From assembly GCA_018826295.1 (NCBI GenBank), contig JAHJZX010000025.1, positions 1 through 64,000 on the forward strand: a stretch of DNA of 64,000 bases, given 5' to 3'. Shown here piece after piece: positions 54,250-63,188 of this stretch. The stretch comes from Gammaproteobacteria bacterium (GTDB lineage Bacteria > Pseudomonadota > Gammaproteobacteria > Enterobacterales > Alteromonadaceae). Position numbers and translations under genes: made by a program. Each line of letters begins with the position of its first letter. Within the stretch, counting starts at the first letter, position 1. A model generated the notes under the pieces. The model had not been told where the DNA came from, did not search any database, and saw only the letters and a list, made by a program, of their open reading frames with translations.

Positions 54250-54359
54250 GCCAAGACTCCGTACATTTTTTCTGCGACACGCCATAAACCTTCCCTGGGG
54301 CTCGACTCCGGCCATCCATGGCCTCCAACGGTCGCCGAAAAAAGTACATACGCCTTGGC
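54250..54359 (-). repeat. Structured palindromic repeat, copy C
   Basis: A 110-base copy in the opposite orientation to copy A. Outer pairing is GCCAAG (54250-54255) with CTTGGC (54354-54359), then GTAC (54261-54264) with GTAC (54344-54347), TTTTTTC with GAAAAAA, and CGAC (54275-54278) with GTCG (54331-54334). The inner hairpin is GGCCAT/ATGGCC (54310-54323). On the minus strand the core reads GTCGAGCCCCAGGGAAGG and then TTTATGGCGTGTCG, closely matching copy B. It is the sense-strand copy for the his transcript. Confidence 0.82.
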
Positions 54360-54379
54360 TCAGCTATTAATTGTCATTA

Positions 54380-55153
54380 TCAAGGCCGAATACTGATGCC
54401 ATCAGCAATCAATTTGGCTTTTAACTCAGCAATTTCAATAATACCTTTGTGAAACACGCTGGCAGCCAAAGCACCATCAACATCGGCTTTTTCAAATACA
54501 TCAGTAAAGTGCTGCATAGTGCCGGCGCCGCCACTGGCAATCAGCGGCACGCTGCACACCTCGCGGATGCTTTTCAGCTGGGCAATGTCATAGCCCTGGC
54601 GCACCCCATCCTGATTCATACAGTTAAGTACAATTTCGCCGGCACCACGGCTTAGCACCTCGCTCACCCAATCGCGGGTAAGCCACTGGGTTTTTCGGGT
54701 ACGGCTTTCATCACCGGTAAACTGGTATACCTGATATTGGCCGCAAGTGACATCAAAAAAGCTGTCGATGCCAATCACAACACACTGTTGGCCAAAGCTG
54801 TGGTTAAGATCGTTAATCAGCTCTGGTCTTAGCAAGGCCGGGCTGTTTACCGAAATTTTATCGGCGCCCATTTCCAGAATTTTGCCGGCATCGGCCACCG
54901 TTTTAATGCCACCAGCGACACAAAACGGAATATCGATCACCTCGGCAATACGCTGCACCCAGCTTTTATCGACCACCCGGCCATCGCTCGACGCAGTAAT
55001 ATCATAAAACACCAGCTCGTCGGCGCCGGCCTCGGCATAGCGCTGTGCCAGCGGCACGATATCACCGATAATTTCATGGTTACGAAACTGTACGCCTTTT
55101 ACGACCTTACCATCGCGTACATCGAGGCAGGGAATTAACCGTTTTGCCAGCAT
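54380..55153 (-). CDS. hisF: Imidazole glycerol phosphate synthase cyclase subunit HisF
   Basis: HisF, with HisH, closes the imidazole ring to give imidazole glycerol phosphate and AICAR. The 257-residue TIM barrel has [19 protein letters not shown] at the N-terminus with the catalytic Asp, a second catalytic region [18 protein letters not shown], and [12 protein letters not shown]. It overlaps the hisA 3' end by 19 bases. Two palindromic repeats follow before hisIE. Confidence 0.97.
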   Translation of the reverse strand: MLAKRLIPCLDVRDGKVVKGVQFRNHEIIGDIVPLAQRYAEAGADELVFYDITASSDGRVVDKSWVQRIAEVIDIPFCVAGGIKTVADAGKILEMGADKISVNSPALLRPELINDLNHSFGQQCVVIGIDSFFDVTCGQYQVYQFTGDESRTRKTQWLTRDWVSEVLSRGAGEIVLNCMNQDGVRQGYDIAQLKSIREVCSVPLIASGGAGTMQHFTDVFEKADVDGALAASVFHKGIIEIAELKAKLIADGISIRP

Positions 55154-55872
55154 GCAATGGCCTCCTCAAGCGTAAATTTACCTTCCAGCAGTGAGCGGCC
55201 TAAAATAACGCCCGCCACGCCGCTGCCAATTAAAGCGCGGATATCATCCAGCTTGCCGATACCGCCAGAGGCCTGCCACTGAATTTGCGGATACTTGCTG
55301 GCCAGCTCTTTGTAGAGCTGCACATTAGAGCCGGTTAAGGTGCCGTCTTTGCTGATATCAGTACAAAGCACGTGTTTCGCACCGGCGGCAATATAACCGT
55401 CCAGCACCTGCTCTAAGGTGATATTGGATTGCTCAATCCAGCCATGCGAGGGCAGGGTTTTCTCGCCTTTGTCATTAATGGCGACATCCAGCGCCAGTAC
55501 GATGTGCTCGCCGCCGTATTTGCGCACCCAGCCTTGCACCAGTTCGCTCTGGCGTATGGCTAAACTGCCGATAACGACGCGGCCGGCTCCGGCATCAAGT
55601 AAATCAATCACATCCTGCTCGCTGCGCACACCACCGCCGACCTGAATATGTAAAGGTGACGCCGTCATCAGTTCGGTTAAAAGTGCCAGCTGGCGTTTAG
55701 TGGCATCTTTAGCGCCGGATAAGTCGACAATATGCAGCCAGTCTGCACCGGCCTGGGCGTACTGGTTACGCAAGCCAAGCGGGCTGAAGTCATATTGGGT
55801 CGTGTTGTCGTAACGGCCTTGGTACAAGCGCACCACATTGCCGTCAATTAAGTCGATGGCGGGGATAATCAT
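55135..55872 (-). CDS. hisA: ProFAR isomerase HisA
   Basis: HisA isomerises the aminoaldose ProFAR to PRFAR. The protein is 245 residues from ATG 55872, which gives the standard N-terminus [19 protein letters not shown] and an ATGA overlap with hisH; a GTG nine bases earlier is less likely. The catalytic Asp residues lie in PAIDLIDG and in [14 protein letters not shown]. The VGGGVRS phosphate-binding loop is present. Confidence 0.96.
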   Translation of the reverse strand: MIIPAIDLIDGNVVRLYQGRYDNTTQYDFSPLGLRNQYAQAGADWLHIVDLSGAKDATKRQLALLTELMTASPLHIQVGGGVRSEQDVIDLLDAGAGRVVIGSLAIRQSELVQGWVRKYGGEHIVLALDVAINDKGEKTLPSHGWIEQSNITLEQVLDGYIAAGAKHVLCTDISKDGTLTGSNVQLYKELASKYPQIQWQASGGIGKLDDIRALIGSGVAGVILGRSLLEGKFTLEEAIACWQNG

Positions 55873-56462
55873 AACTGCCACTCCAGAAAATTCTGTAATA
55901 AGCGCGCGCCGGTTTTACCCGAGCGCTCCGGGTGAAACTGGGCGCCGGCGACATTGTCTTTGCCAATTATTGCAGCAAAATCAGTACCGTAATGACACTG
56001 CGCCAGGCTGTACTCATCTGGTGCCACCGCAAAGCTGTGCACAAAGTACAGATAATCGGTATCAGAAAAGCCACGCAGCAGCGGGTGGCTGCTGATGCTG
56101 TGCAGCGTATTCCAGCCCATATGTGGCAGTCGCAAGCCAGCGCTTTGCATGGGCCGCACTTCAGACGGAATAAGGTTTAAGCAGGCGACATCACCTTCCA
56201 TACTATGTGCAGTAAGCAGTTGCATACCCAGGCAAATACCCAGCAGTGGCTGCTGCAGGTTTTGCAGCGTATCGATAAGTTCGGCTTGCTGAAGTTTGGC
56301 CATGGCATTATGTGCGGTGCCAACGCCGGGCAGCAGCACTTTATCGGCCGCTTTAATGGTTTTGGCATCGCGGCTGATACTGGCGTCAACGCCTAAGCGT
56401 TTAAAAGCAAAATACACCGAGCTGATATTGGCGCAGCCGGTATCGACAATCACCAGCTTCAT
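55869..56462 (-). CDS. hisH: Imidazole glycerol phosphate synthase glutaminase subunit HisH
   Basis: HisH supplies ammonia from glutamine to HisF. The protein is 197 residues from ATG 56462, which overlaps the hisB stop by one base (TGATG). The class I amidotransferase nucleophile is in GICLGMQLL, and the His-x-Glu pair in [12 protein letters not shown]. Flanking motifs [12 protein letters not shown] and HSFAVAP also match. It is in tight translational coupling with hisB and hisA. Confidence 0.96.
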   Translation of the reverse strand: MKLVIVDTGCANISSVYFAFKRLGVDASISRDAKTIKAADKVLLPGVGTAHNAMAKLQQAELIDTLQNLQQPLLGICLGMQLLTAHSMEGDVACLNLIPSEVRPMQSAGLRLPHMGWNTLHSISSHPLLRGFSDTDYLYFVHSFAVAPDEYSLAQCHYGTDFAAIIGKDNVAGAQFHPERSGKTGARLLQNFLEWQL

Positions 56463-57532
56463 CACAGCACTCCTTTTGAGCTCGGTAAGGCCTCGCCCGA
56501 CACGGTAATAGCCTGGCGCAATGCGCGACCAAAGGCTTTAAACAGGCCTTCCACTTTGTGGTGTTTGTTGCCTTCAGTGATGCTCAGGTGCAGTGTCATC
56601 AGCATGGCATCGCTTAATGAGCGGAAAAAGTGCGGCACCATCTCAAGCGTTAAGCCACCAACGGCACCTTCGCCCAGCTCACCGTTAAAGACAAACAGTG
56701 GCCGGCCGGATAAATCCAGCACGCACTCTGCGCGGCATTCATCCATCGGCAGCACAAAGCCAAAGCGGTTAATGCCGCGTTTGCTGCCCAAAGCTTGTTT
56801 TAGTGCCTGGCCTAATGCCAGAGCAGTGTCTTCAACGCTGTGGTGATCATCGATGTGTAAATCGCCGTCAACCTTTACCTGCAGTGAAAAGCCGCCGTGA
56901 GTGGCAATTTGCTCCAGCATATGATCGAAAAAGCCGACGCCGGTGTTAAAGCTGTTATTGCCGCTGCTGTCCAAATCCACCGAGATTTCAATATCGGTTT
57001 CACGCGTGGTGCGCCTAACTGTCGCTTTGCGGCCACGACTTAGCAGTTGTTTGGTGATTTGCGCCCAGCCTAAGCTGTCGCGGTTATACTGAAACGCCGG
57101 CAAGCCCATGTTTTCGGCCAGCTGCACATCGGTAATACGATCGCCAATCACATAAGAGTTGGTAAAGTCGATTTTGCCCTGCTGCAGGTACTCTTTTACC
57201 AACCCCAGTTTCGGCTTGCGGCAGCTGCAATTATCACGTTCAAAGTGCGGGCATATCAGCACATCGTCAAACTTGATGCCTTGCGAGGTCAGCAGCTGCA
57301 TCATCTTCTCGTGCGGCGCATCAAAGGTCTCACGCGGGAAACTGCTGGTACCCAGGCCATCCTGATTGGTCACCATTACTAAACGATAACCTGCAGCCTG
57401 CAATTTTAATAAAGAGGGCACCAAATCGGGCTCGTAAGCCAGCTTTTCCAGGCTGTCGAGCTGCTTGTCAATCGGCGGCTCTTCTACCATGGTGCCGTCG
57501 CGGTCGATAAATAAAATAGGCTGGCCACTCAT
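56462..57532 (-). CDS. hisB: Bifunctional histidinol-phosphatase/imidazoleglycerol-phosphate dehydratase HisB
   Basis: A 356-residue fusion of two his enzymes. The N-terminal HAD phosphatase domain (about 1-165) has [13 protein letters not shown] and the Zn-type [15 protein letters not shown] loop. The C-terminal dehydratase domain (about 166-356) has [51 protein letters not shown] and [15 protein letters not shown]is-rich metal sites. This is the usual enterobacterial/Alteromonadales form. It overlaps hisC by four bases. Confidence 0.97.
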   Translation of the reverse strand: MSGQPILFIDRDGTMVEEPPIDKQLDSLEKLAYEPDLVPSLLKLQAAGYRLVMVTNQDGLGTSSFPRETFDAPHEKMMQLLTSQGIKFDDVLICPHFERDNCSCRKPKLGLVKEYLQQGKIDFTNSYVIGDRITDVQLAENMGLPAFQYNRDSLGWAQITKQLLSRGRKATVRRTTRETDIEISVDLDSSGNNSFNTGVGFFDHMLEQIATHGGFSLQVKVDGDLHIDDHHSVEDTALALGQALKQALGSKRGINRFGFVLPMDECRAECVLDLSGRPLFVFNGELGEGAVGGLTLEMVPHFFRSLSDAMLMTLHLSITEGNKHHKVEGLFKAFGRALRQAITVSGEALPSSKGVL

Positions 57533-58629
57533 GCGCTTACTCTCTCTTTGCTATTCGTGTTAGAAAAATACTGCTGCATCGCCTGTGTCAGACGCTGCAT
57601 TTCATCGGCATTACCAATCGATACCCGTACTACCTCTGACAGGCCTAACTGACTGGATTGGTTGCGAATTAAAATATCGCTTTGAATAAGACTGCTTACG
57701 CAATCCGTAGCGTTGTTTACCTGCAGCAGTACATAGTTAGCATTGCTCGGCCAGACCTTTTTTACGCCGCTTTGCGCTTTGGCAAAGGCGATAAAGGCAT
57801 CACGTAGCGTATTAATCGTCGCGACGCTTTGCTGCATTTGTGCAATTCCGGGTCGCGATAACGCCTGGGCAGCGATTTGCGCTACCGGCTCGGCAATCGG
57901 GTAGGGCGCGATCATCTTTTTCAGTGCGTTAATCACTTCCGGTGCAGCCAAGGTAAAGCCGCAGCGTAGCCCCGCCAGACCAAAGGCTTTGGATAAAGTG
58001 CGTAAAATGACTAAATGCGGGTAGTTAGCCAGTTCATTGGCTAGCGTCGCTTCTGGTGCAAACTCGATATAGGCTTCATCGACTACCACCAGGGCTTTAC
58101 CGGCGAAATGCTCAAGTACGGCAATAATTTGCGCGCGCGGGATCAAATCGCCGGTCGGGTTATTCGGGCTACAGATAAACACCAGCTTGGGGCTGGTGGC
58201 AAAAATGCCGGCTAAATCCAGCTGCTCGTTATTAATCAGCAGCACTTTATTCACAGCCGTTTGGTTGCTCTCAGCGCTTATTGCATACATGCCATAGGTT
58301 GGCGGGCAAATGGTAATGCTGTCCTGTTTCGGCTCGCAGAAGCTTCTAACTAGAAGCTCTATGCCTTCATCGGCACCGCGGCTAACTAATACCTGCTCGG
58401 GTGTCACAGCGGCATAGGCGGCATAAGATTCGATCACGGCTTTGGGCTGACAGGACGGATAGCGGTTAAAGGTGCCGTCCAGCTGATAACTGGGCGCTAA
58501 GGCATTTTCATTAGCATTAAGCCAAACAGCTCCGCCACTCATGCTGCTGCGCGCCGAGGCGTAGGGCACGAGGTCTTTGACAATTTGTCTGGCCAGGTTA
58601 TTTACGCCAGTTGGGGTAGTGTTTGCCAT
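57529..58629 (-). CDS. hisC: Histidinol-phosphate aminotransferase HisC
   Basis: HisC makes histidinol phosphate from imidazole acetol phosphate, with glutamate as donor. The protein is 366 residues from ATG 58629 ([11 protein letters not shown]), with AAGG upstream; a longer frame running back into hisD is an artefact. The PLP-binding Lys is in [39 protein letters not shown], and [11 protein letters not shown] are typical. It overlaps hisB and begins seven bases after hisD. Confidence 0.96.
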   Translation of the reverse strand: MANTTPTGVNNLARQIVKDLVPYASARSSMSGGAVWLNANENALAPSYQLDGTFNRYPSCQPKAVIESYAAYAAVTPEQVLVSRGADEGIELLVRSFCEPKQDSITICPPTYGMYAISAESNQTAVNKVLLINNEQLDLAGIFATSPKLVFICSPNNPTGDLIPRAQIIAVLEHFAGKALVVVDEAYIEFAPEATLANELANYPHLVILRTLSKAFGLAGLRCGFTLAAPEVINALKKMIAPYPIAEPVAQIAAQALSRPGIAQMQQSVATINTLRDAFIAFAKAQSGVKKVWPSNANYVLLQVNNATDCVSSLIQSDILIRNQSSQLGLSEVVRVSIGNADEMQRLTQAMQQYFSNTNSKERVSA

Positions 58630-58636
58630 CTTGTGC

Positions 58637-59956
58637 TTAACCTTCAATAGTTGTGAGTTCTGCCAGACGCAGCCGCACCGCATTGGCGTGTGCGTCCAGG
58701 CTTTCCGCCTCGGCCAGGGTAACAATAGCCGGGCCGATATTACGCATGCCCTGTTCACTTAGCTTTTGCACCGTAAAGCGGCGGTAAAAATCGGTCAGCG
58801 ATAAGCTGGATACCGTTTTGCTGTATCCGTAGGTGGGCAGCACATGGTTGGTACCGCTGGCGTAGTCACCGGCAGACTCTGGCGTCCATTTGCCAACAAA
58901 GATACTGGCGGCGCTGTTAAATTGGCTAACCAGCTCGTCATCGCTGGCGGTTTGCACAATTAAATGCTCCGGTGCATAAGCATTGGTTACCGCTACGGCC
59001 TGGGCTAAATCGGCAGTTAATATATAGCGGCTGTGGCTAAGCGCGGCCTCTGCAATGTCTTTGCGCGGCAGTTGCGACAATTGACTGGCCACTTCTGCCT
59101 GTACGGCAGCAATTAATCCGCTGCTGTCACTGACCAAGATCACCTGTGAGTCAGGGCCGTGCTCGGCTTGTGATAATAAGTCAGCAGCGACAAAGGCTGC
59201 ATTGGCGCTGTTATCGGCCAGTACCAGCACTTCCGACGGGCCGGCCGGCATATCTATTTGCGCGCCTTTGGCATCCTGGCTCACCTGTTGCTTGGCTTCA
59301 GTAACATAACGGTTACCGGGGCCGAAGATTTTATCCACTTTGGCGATGCTTTGGGTGCCATAAGCCAATGCAGCAATGGCCTGGGCGCCACCAATGGTGT
59401 AAATCTCGTTAATGCCACAAAGCTCTGCCGCATACAGAATTTCCGCTGCGATATCGCCCGCTGCCGGTTTGCCCGGCGGTGTTACCAGCACAATACGGCT
59501 ACAGCCGGCTAACTGTGCCGGTACACCCAGCATCAGCACGGTTGAAGGCAGTGGCGCACTGCCGCCTGGGATATACAAACCCACCGCGGCAATGGCGCGG
59601 CTTTTTAGCTGGCACACAACACCGGCACTGGTTTCGACTTCGATATCACGCGGCAACTGGGCGGCGTGGAATTTACGGATATTGTCATACGCCAGCTCAA
59701 TAGCGGCTTTACGCTCGGGCAACAGCTTATTTAACTGCGCCAGCCTGGTCTCTACAGTTAAGCGCAGTGGGTTAGCCGTCAGGCCATCAAACTGCTGACT
59801 ATAAGCTACCAAGGCGTCATCACCCTGTTGGCGCACGGTATCAATAATAGCCCGTACTTGCTCACCTAACGCAGCCGAGTCGGCAAGCTTGGGCCGCGCC
59901 AAGGCAGCTTGTTGCTCACTTTCTGACAACGCGGCCCAATTAAACACGCTGGCCAT
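58637..59956 (-). CDS. hisD: Histidinol dehydrogenase HisD
   Basis: HisD oxidises histidinol to histidine in two NAD-dependent steps, using zinc. The 439-residue protein has the conserved KSRAIAAVGLYIPGGSAPLP, GAQAIAALAYGTQSIAKVDK, FGPGNRYVTEAKQQV, QIDMPAGPSE and SAGDYASGTNHVLPT segments, the last near the active-site His. A GGAG ribosome site overlaps the hisG stop, two bases upstream of the start region. Confidence 0.97.
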   Translation of the reverse strand: MASVFNWAALSESEQQAALARPKLADSAALGEQVRAIIDTVRQQGDDALVAYSQQFDGLTANPLRLTVETRLAQLNKLLPERKAAIELAYDNIRKFHAAQLPRDIEVETSAGVVCQLKSRAIAAVGLYIPGGSAPLPSTVLMLGVPAQLAGCSRIVLVTPPGKPAAGDIAAEILYAAELCGINEIYTIGGAQAIAALAYGTQSIAKVDKIFGPGNRYVTEAKQQVSQDAKGAQIDMPAGPSEVLVLADNSANAAFVAADLLSQAEHGPDSQVILVSDSSGLIAAVQAEVASQLSQLPRKDIAEAALSHSRYILTADLAQAVAVTNAYAPEHLIVQTASDDELVSQFNSAASIFVGKWTPESAGDYASGTNHVLPTYGYSKTVSSLSLTDFYRRFTVQKLSEQGMRNIGPAIVTLAEAESLDAHANAVRLRLAELTTIEG

Positions 59957-59958
59957 AG

Positions 59959-60867
59959 CTACTCCATCATCTTTTCAATTGGCAGCACTAAGATGGAGCT
60001 GGCGCCCAGCGCCTTTAACTGCTCCATGGTTTCCCAAAACAGCGTTTCACTGCTAACCACATGAATAGCTACCATGGCATCGTTACCAGCCAGTGGCAGC
60101 ATGGTCGGGTTTTCTGCCCCCGGCAGCAGCGCAATCACTTCATCTAAGCGCGCGCGCGGGGCGTGCAGCATAATGTATTTGCTTTCATTGGCTTGCATTA
60201 CACCGTTGATGCGTGGCATCAGCTTATTGATAAGTTTTAGCTGGCGCTCATCGCTTAAGCCTTTGCGCTGAATAAGTACCGCTTTACTGCGGTAAATCAC
60301 TTCCACTTCTTTTAAACCATTGGCTTCGAGCGTTGCGCCGGTCGAGACCAGATCACAGATAGCATCGGCTAAACCGGCGCGCGGCGCGACTTCAACCGAG
60401 CCTTTTAAATTGACGATGCGGGCATTAACGCCTTGCTGCTTTAAATAACGACCGAGCAAACGCGGGTAAGTGGTGGCGATGGTTTTGCCGTCTAATGAGG
60501 CCGCGCCGGTGTAGTTTTCTTCCTGCGGTACGGCAATGGATAAACGGCAGCCGCCAAAATCGAGCCGCTTTAGTACGGTGTAATCAAAGCTGTCGTTATC
60601 CAGCTTGCGCTGCAAGGATTCTTCTTCCAGCACGTTTTCGCCGACAATACCTAAGTCACAAACACCGTCCATTACCAGGCCAGGAATATCGTCATCGCGC
60701 ACCCGCAGGATATCGATGTCCATATTCTCGACATGGGCAATTAGCCGCTGCTCGCGCAGGTTGATTTTTAAACCGCAGCTGGTCAGCAGGGCTTGGGAGT
60801 CGACCGATAAGCGGCCGGATTTCTGCATGGCGATGCGTAAACGTTTTGATTCTGTTGCCGGACTCAT
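59959..60867 (-). CDS. hisG: ATP phosphoribosyltransferase HisG (long form)
   Basis: HisG joins ATP and PRPP in the committed, histidine-inhibited step. The protein is 302 residues from ATG 60867, with GGAG upstream. It is the long hexameric form, with a C-terminal regulatory domain (about 225-302). Motifs include [31 protein letters not shown], and [16 protein letters not shown]. The frame is open upstream into the attenuator, but that extension (MVQQQKPRA...) is the terminator sequence, not protein. Confidence 0.96.
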   Translation of the reverse strand: MSPATESKRLRIAMQKSGRLSVDSQALLTSCGLKINLREQRLIAHVENMDIDILRVRDDDIPGLVMDGVCDLGIVGENVLEEESLQRKLDNDSFDYTVLKRLDFGGCRLSIAVPQEENYTGAASLDGKTIATTYPRLLGRYLKQQGVNARIVNLKGSVEVAPRAGLADAICDLVSTGATLEANGLKEVEVIYRSKAVLIQRKGLSDERQLKLINKLMPRINGVMQANESKYIMLHAPRARLDEVIALLPGAENPTMLPLAGNDAMVAIHVVSSETLFWETMEQLKALGASSILVLPIEKMME

Positions 60868-60909
60868 ACTGGTCTCCGTGACGATAAGTAAACTATGTAA
60901 TGCGAATAA

Positions 60910-60944
60910 ACAAAAACCCCGGGCCTGGGCTCGGGGTTTTTGTT
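60910..60944 (-). terminator. his operon attenuator terminator
   Basis: On the minus strand AACAAAAACCCCG pairs with CGGGGTTTTTGTT over 13 bp, with further GCC/GGC pairing at the top, and the U-rich tract TTTTTGTTT. It lies 43 bases upstream of hisG. Upstream TCCGG (60954-60958 region) can pair with CCGGA near 60985-60990, giving an alternative antiterminator fold. Confidence 0.9.
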
Positions 60945-60993
60945 GCTGTACCACCGGAGCGCCAGAAAATAGCCCTCCGAAATATCCGGACGG

Positions 60994-61032
60994 CTAGTCG
61001 CTATGATGATGCAGTACAGTGACGTTGTTCAT
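60994..61032 (-). CDS. hisL: his leader peptide (HisL-like, 12 residues)
   Basis: The minus-strand frame from ATG 61032 to TAG 60994 reads MNNVTVLHHHSD, with three consecutive CAT histidine codons just before the stop. It is followed by the attenuator terminator and hisG. This matches the logic of the enterobacterial hisL leader (seven His codons): a shortage of charged tRNA-His would stall the ribosome on the His codons and favour the antiterminator. The ribosome site (AAGAA) is weak, as is usual in leaders. Confidence 0.9.
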   Translation of the reverse strand: MNNVTVLHHHSD

Positions 61033-61056
61033 TTTGCAATTCTTGCTAACTAAGAT

Positions 61057-61062
61057 GTTATA
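61057..61062 (-). promoter_or_regulatory. Putative -10 of the his operon
   Basis: TATAAC lies 25 bases upstream of the leader peptide ATG on the minus strand. A -35 at exact spacing is not evident; TTGCAG lies about 24 bases farther up. The upstream DNA is AT-rich. Confidence 0.4.
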
Positions 61063-61257
61063 CAACTTAATCGCTGGCGCATTAAACTGCAAGTAAAAGT
61101 TTGGTTTTCAATTTCAAACGTAAAACATTTAAAATATTGATTTTTAATAAGTTGTCGTGATTTTTGTTTTTGGCGTGAAAATTATATTTGCACGCCATCG
61201 GCTGAGTTGTACTGCCTTGGTGGTTAAAAACTGCCCAGGTTGTATAGTCAATCTGGC

Positions 61258-62331
61258 TCAGGCAGGTAGCTGCTGCAGCTGTTTTGGGCTTAGCGTCAAA
61301 AGCTGATAACCGTGCCGGGTGATAACAATATCATCTTCGATGCGCACACCGCCAAAGCCCGGTTTATACAGGCCGGGTTCAATGGTAACCACCATATCGG
61401 CTTGCAATGCAACCTGGCAGCCGCGGCGCATTAGCGGGTATTCGTGCAGCGCTAAGCCGACACCATGGCCTAAACCTTCACCGGCATAAGCGGCATACGG
61501 CGAGGCGCTAAATACCTGCTGTGCGATGTGATTTAACTGATGGCCGCTGATACCGGGTTTTACCGCCGCCAACGCCGCCTGCTGGGCGTTAAAAACGGTT
61601 TGATAAAACTGCTGCTGTTCAGCACTGGCCTGACCCAGTACCACAGTGCGGGTCATATCAGAGCGGTAGCCTTCGACGCGGGCACCAAAATCAAGCAGGA
61701 TAAAATCGCCGTGCTGAAAACGGCGCTGGCCCGGCTTACCATGGGGCAGGGCACTGCGCTCACCGGACAGTAAAATGGTAGGGAAAGCCAGCTCGTCCGC
61801 GCCCAGCGCATAGATTTTCTGTTGCAATAAATCGGCCGCTTCGCGCTCCGTCATGCCCAGTTGCAGTTGCGGCAGTAACCAGGCCAAAGCGCTGTCGGCA
61901 ATAGTGGCAGCCTGGCGCAGGCATTTAAGCTCGTGTGGATCTTTGCAGGCGCGCAATTGCTCGGTCAGATTGGTTGAGGGGCTTAGTGTTAGCGGCAAAT
62001 CATGCTGCAACTGCGAAAATAGTTCGACGCTCAGATGGCCATATTCCAACTGTAAGCGGTTAACCGGTAAGGGCCGCAACAAGGCGGCTATGCATTGCCC
62101 CAGACTTTGCGCTGAGCGGTCGCGGCAGATAATGTCAAAGCCGGCGCACTCGGTTTTGGCTTGCTCAGTGTAGCGATAATCGGTGATTAAAAATTGCCGC
62201 TCGGCGGTGATCAACAAACTGGCCGAGCTACCGCTAAAGCCACACAGGTAGCGGATGTTGAGTGGTTCTGTCAGCAGCAGGGCCTGATAGTCCAGCTGGG
62301 CCATTAGCTGGCGTAATTTAGTTAAACGCAT
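61258..62331 (-). CDS. M24 family Xaa-Pro peptidase
   Basis: A 357-residue cytoplasmic M24 metallopeptidase (creatinase/aminopeptidase P fold). The N-terminal domain (about 1-120) begins MRLTKLRQLMAQLDYQALLL. The C-terminal catalytic domain has LLDFGARVEGYRSDMTRTV (two metal Asp), GLGHGVGLALHEYP (His), and TIEPGLYKPGFGGVRIEDD (Glu ligands). It probably removes N-terminal residues before proline. ATG 62331 has an ideal AAGGAG site. It is divergent from a GntR regulator, and an operator-like site lies just upstream. Confidence 0.88.
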   Translation of the reverse strand: MRLTKLRQLMAQLDYQALLLTEPLNIRYLCGFSGSSASLLITAERQFLITDYRYTEQAKTECAGFDIICRDRSAQSLGQCIAALLRPLPVNRLQLEYGHLSVELFSQLQHDLPLTLSPSTNLTEQLRACKDPHELKCLRQAATIADSALAWLLPQLQLGMTEREAADLLQQKIYALGADELAFPTILLSGERSALPHGKPGQRRFQHGDFILLDFGARVEGYRSDMTRTVVLGQASAEQQQFYQTVFNAQQAALAAVKPGISGHQLNHIAQQVFSASPYAAYAGEGLGHGVGLALHEYPLMRRGCQVALQADMVVTIEPGLYKPGFGGVRIEDDIVITRHGYQLLTLSPKQLQQLPA

Positions 62332-62346
62332 CGGCAATCTCCTTTT

Positions 62347-62357
62347 GTATACAGTAT
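62347..62357. promoter_or_regulatory. Operator-like site 1 near the M24 peptidase start
   Basis: GTATACAGTAT at 62347-62357 is, read in reverse, ATACTGTATAC. It matches site 2 at 62434 at 10 of 11 positions, in opposite orientation. It sits right behind the M24 ribosome site. FCD-type GntR proteins often bind such short palindromic TAC/GTA sites, so it may be the target of the divergent GntR protein. Confidence 0.45.
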
Positions 62358-62433
62358 CCAATGTTGCCGGTCTCAGCAAGTGATGTTTTTAGCGCCAGGC
62401 TAAGTTATTGCTGCAGCAATAAATGTATTTGAT

Positions 62434-62444
62434 ATACTGCATAC
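62434..62444. promoter_or_regulatory. Operator-like site 2 upstream of gntR
   Basis: ATACTGCATAC at 62434-62444 differs from the reverse of site 1 by one base. It begins 38 bases before the GntR start codon, where it could block that gene's promoter. The pairing of the two sites across the divergent gap suggests joint control of both genes. Confidence 0.45.
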
Positions 62445-62471
62445 CATGTTTAGGTAAAAGCAGGCTGACTG

Positions 62472-63134
62472 ATGGTTGTTGAATATAAAACCCGTACCCA
62501 GGTAGTAGTTGAGGCGATCCGGGAAAAAATTCTTACCGGTGCCATTAAAGCCGGTGAGCCATTGCGCCAGGCGGCGCTGGCAGACGAGTTAAAGGTTAGC
62601 CGTATTCCGGTGCGTGAGGCGCTGTTGCAACTGGAAGCCGAAGGCCTGGTTGAGTTTGAAGCGCATAAAGGCGCCACTGCAACCAAGTTATCGGCTGAGC
62701 AGGTAACCGAGTTATTTGAACTGCGTGCCTTACTCGAGTGCGAGTTATTACGTCTGGCGATCCCAAAGCTAACTGAGGCTGAACTGGCGCAAAGCGAGCA
62801 ATTATTGCAGCAGATGAGCACGGCCTATCAGGCGGCGGACACCTCGGGCAGTTGGAGTGAGTTGAACAGCCGCTTTCATATGAGCTTGTACCGCGCGGCT
62901 AACCGGCCGCTGACCTATGAAATGGTGCAAAACCTGAACAGTAATTCAGACCGTTATATCCGCGTGCATTTAATGCTGGCTGGTGGCGTTAAAAAAGCCG
63001 AGCCGGAACACAGTAGTTTAATGCAGTTAGTGCGGCAGAAAAAAACTGACGCTGCCTGCAAGCTGTTAAAGCAGCATATCCTTGGCGCGGCTGCGGAAAT
63101 AAAGCAGCTGGTTACCAAGCTGGATGCCAGTTAA
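62472..63134 (+). CDS. GntR family transcriptional regulator (FadR/FCD subfamily)
   Basis: A 220-residue regulator. The N-terminal winged helix-turn-helix (about 8-70) has GEPLRQAALADELKVSRIPVR and EALLQLEAEGLVEFEAHKGA. The C-terminal FCD ligand domain (about 80-205) is all-helical, with LFELRALLECELLRLA and SRFHMSLYRAANRPLTYEM; the His/Asp metal pattern is partly visible. The effector is unknown. It is divergent from the M24 peptidase gene and ends at a strong terminator. Confidence 0.9.
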   Translation: MVVEYKTRTQVVVEAIREKILTGAIKAGEPLRQAALADELKVSRIPVREALLQLEAEGLVEFEAHKGATATKLSAEQVTELFELRALLECELLRLAIPKLTEAELAQSEQLLQQMSTAYQAADTSGSWSELNSRFHMSLYRAANRPLTYEMVQNLNSNSDRYIRVHLMLAGGVKKAEPEHSSLMQLVRQKKTDAACKLLKQHILGAAAEIKQLVTKLDAS

Positions 63135-63153
63135 TCCAGTGTGTTTGTAAGAT

Positions 63154-63182
63154 AAAACGGGCAGCCTGGCTGCCCGTTTTTT
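63154..63182. terminator. Bidirectional intrinsic terminator
   Basis: AAAACGGGCAG (63154-63164) pairs perfectly with CTGCCCGTTTT (63170-63180), followed by TT. It lies between the convergent gntR and PPC-domain genes. Confidence 0.92.
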
Positions 63183-63188
63183 GTGCTG

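Larger units (their letters stand above)
60868..61257 (-). other. his operon leader region
   Basis: This 390-base gap holds, reading on the minus strand, a 7-bp inverted repeat TGGCGTG/CACGCCA (61171-61197), an AT-rich stretch, a putative -10, the his leader peptide, alternative hairpins and the attenuator terminator, then the hisG ribosome site. I see no other gene in it. The stretch just after the M24 peptidase stop shows no clear terminator. Confidence 0.75.

Noticed and set aside
54071-54396. Short open frames on both strands between hisF and hisIE
   Set aside because: They run through the two palindromic repeats, have no ribosome sites and differ from any likely protein.
60868-60954. 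N-terminal extension of HisG ([14 protein letters not shown]...)
   Set aside because: The extension is translated from the attenuator terminator. The later ATG at 60867 has a good ribosome site and gives the normal hisG start.
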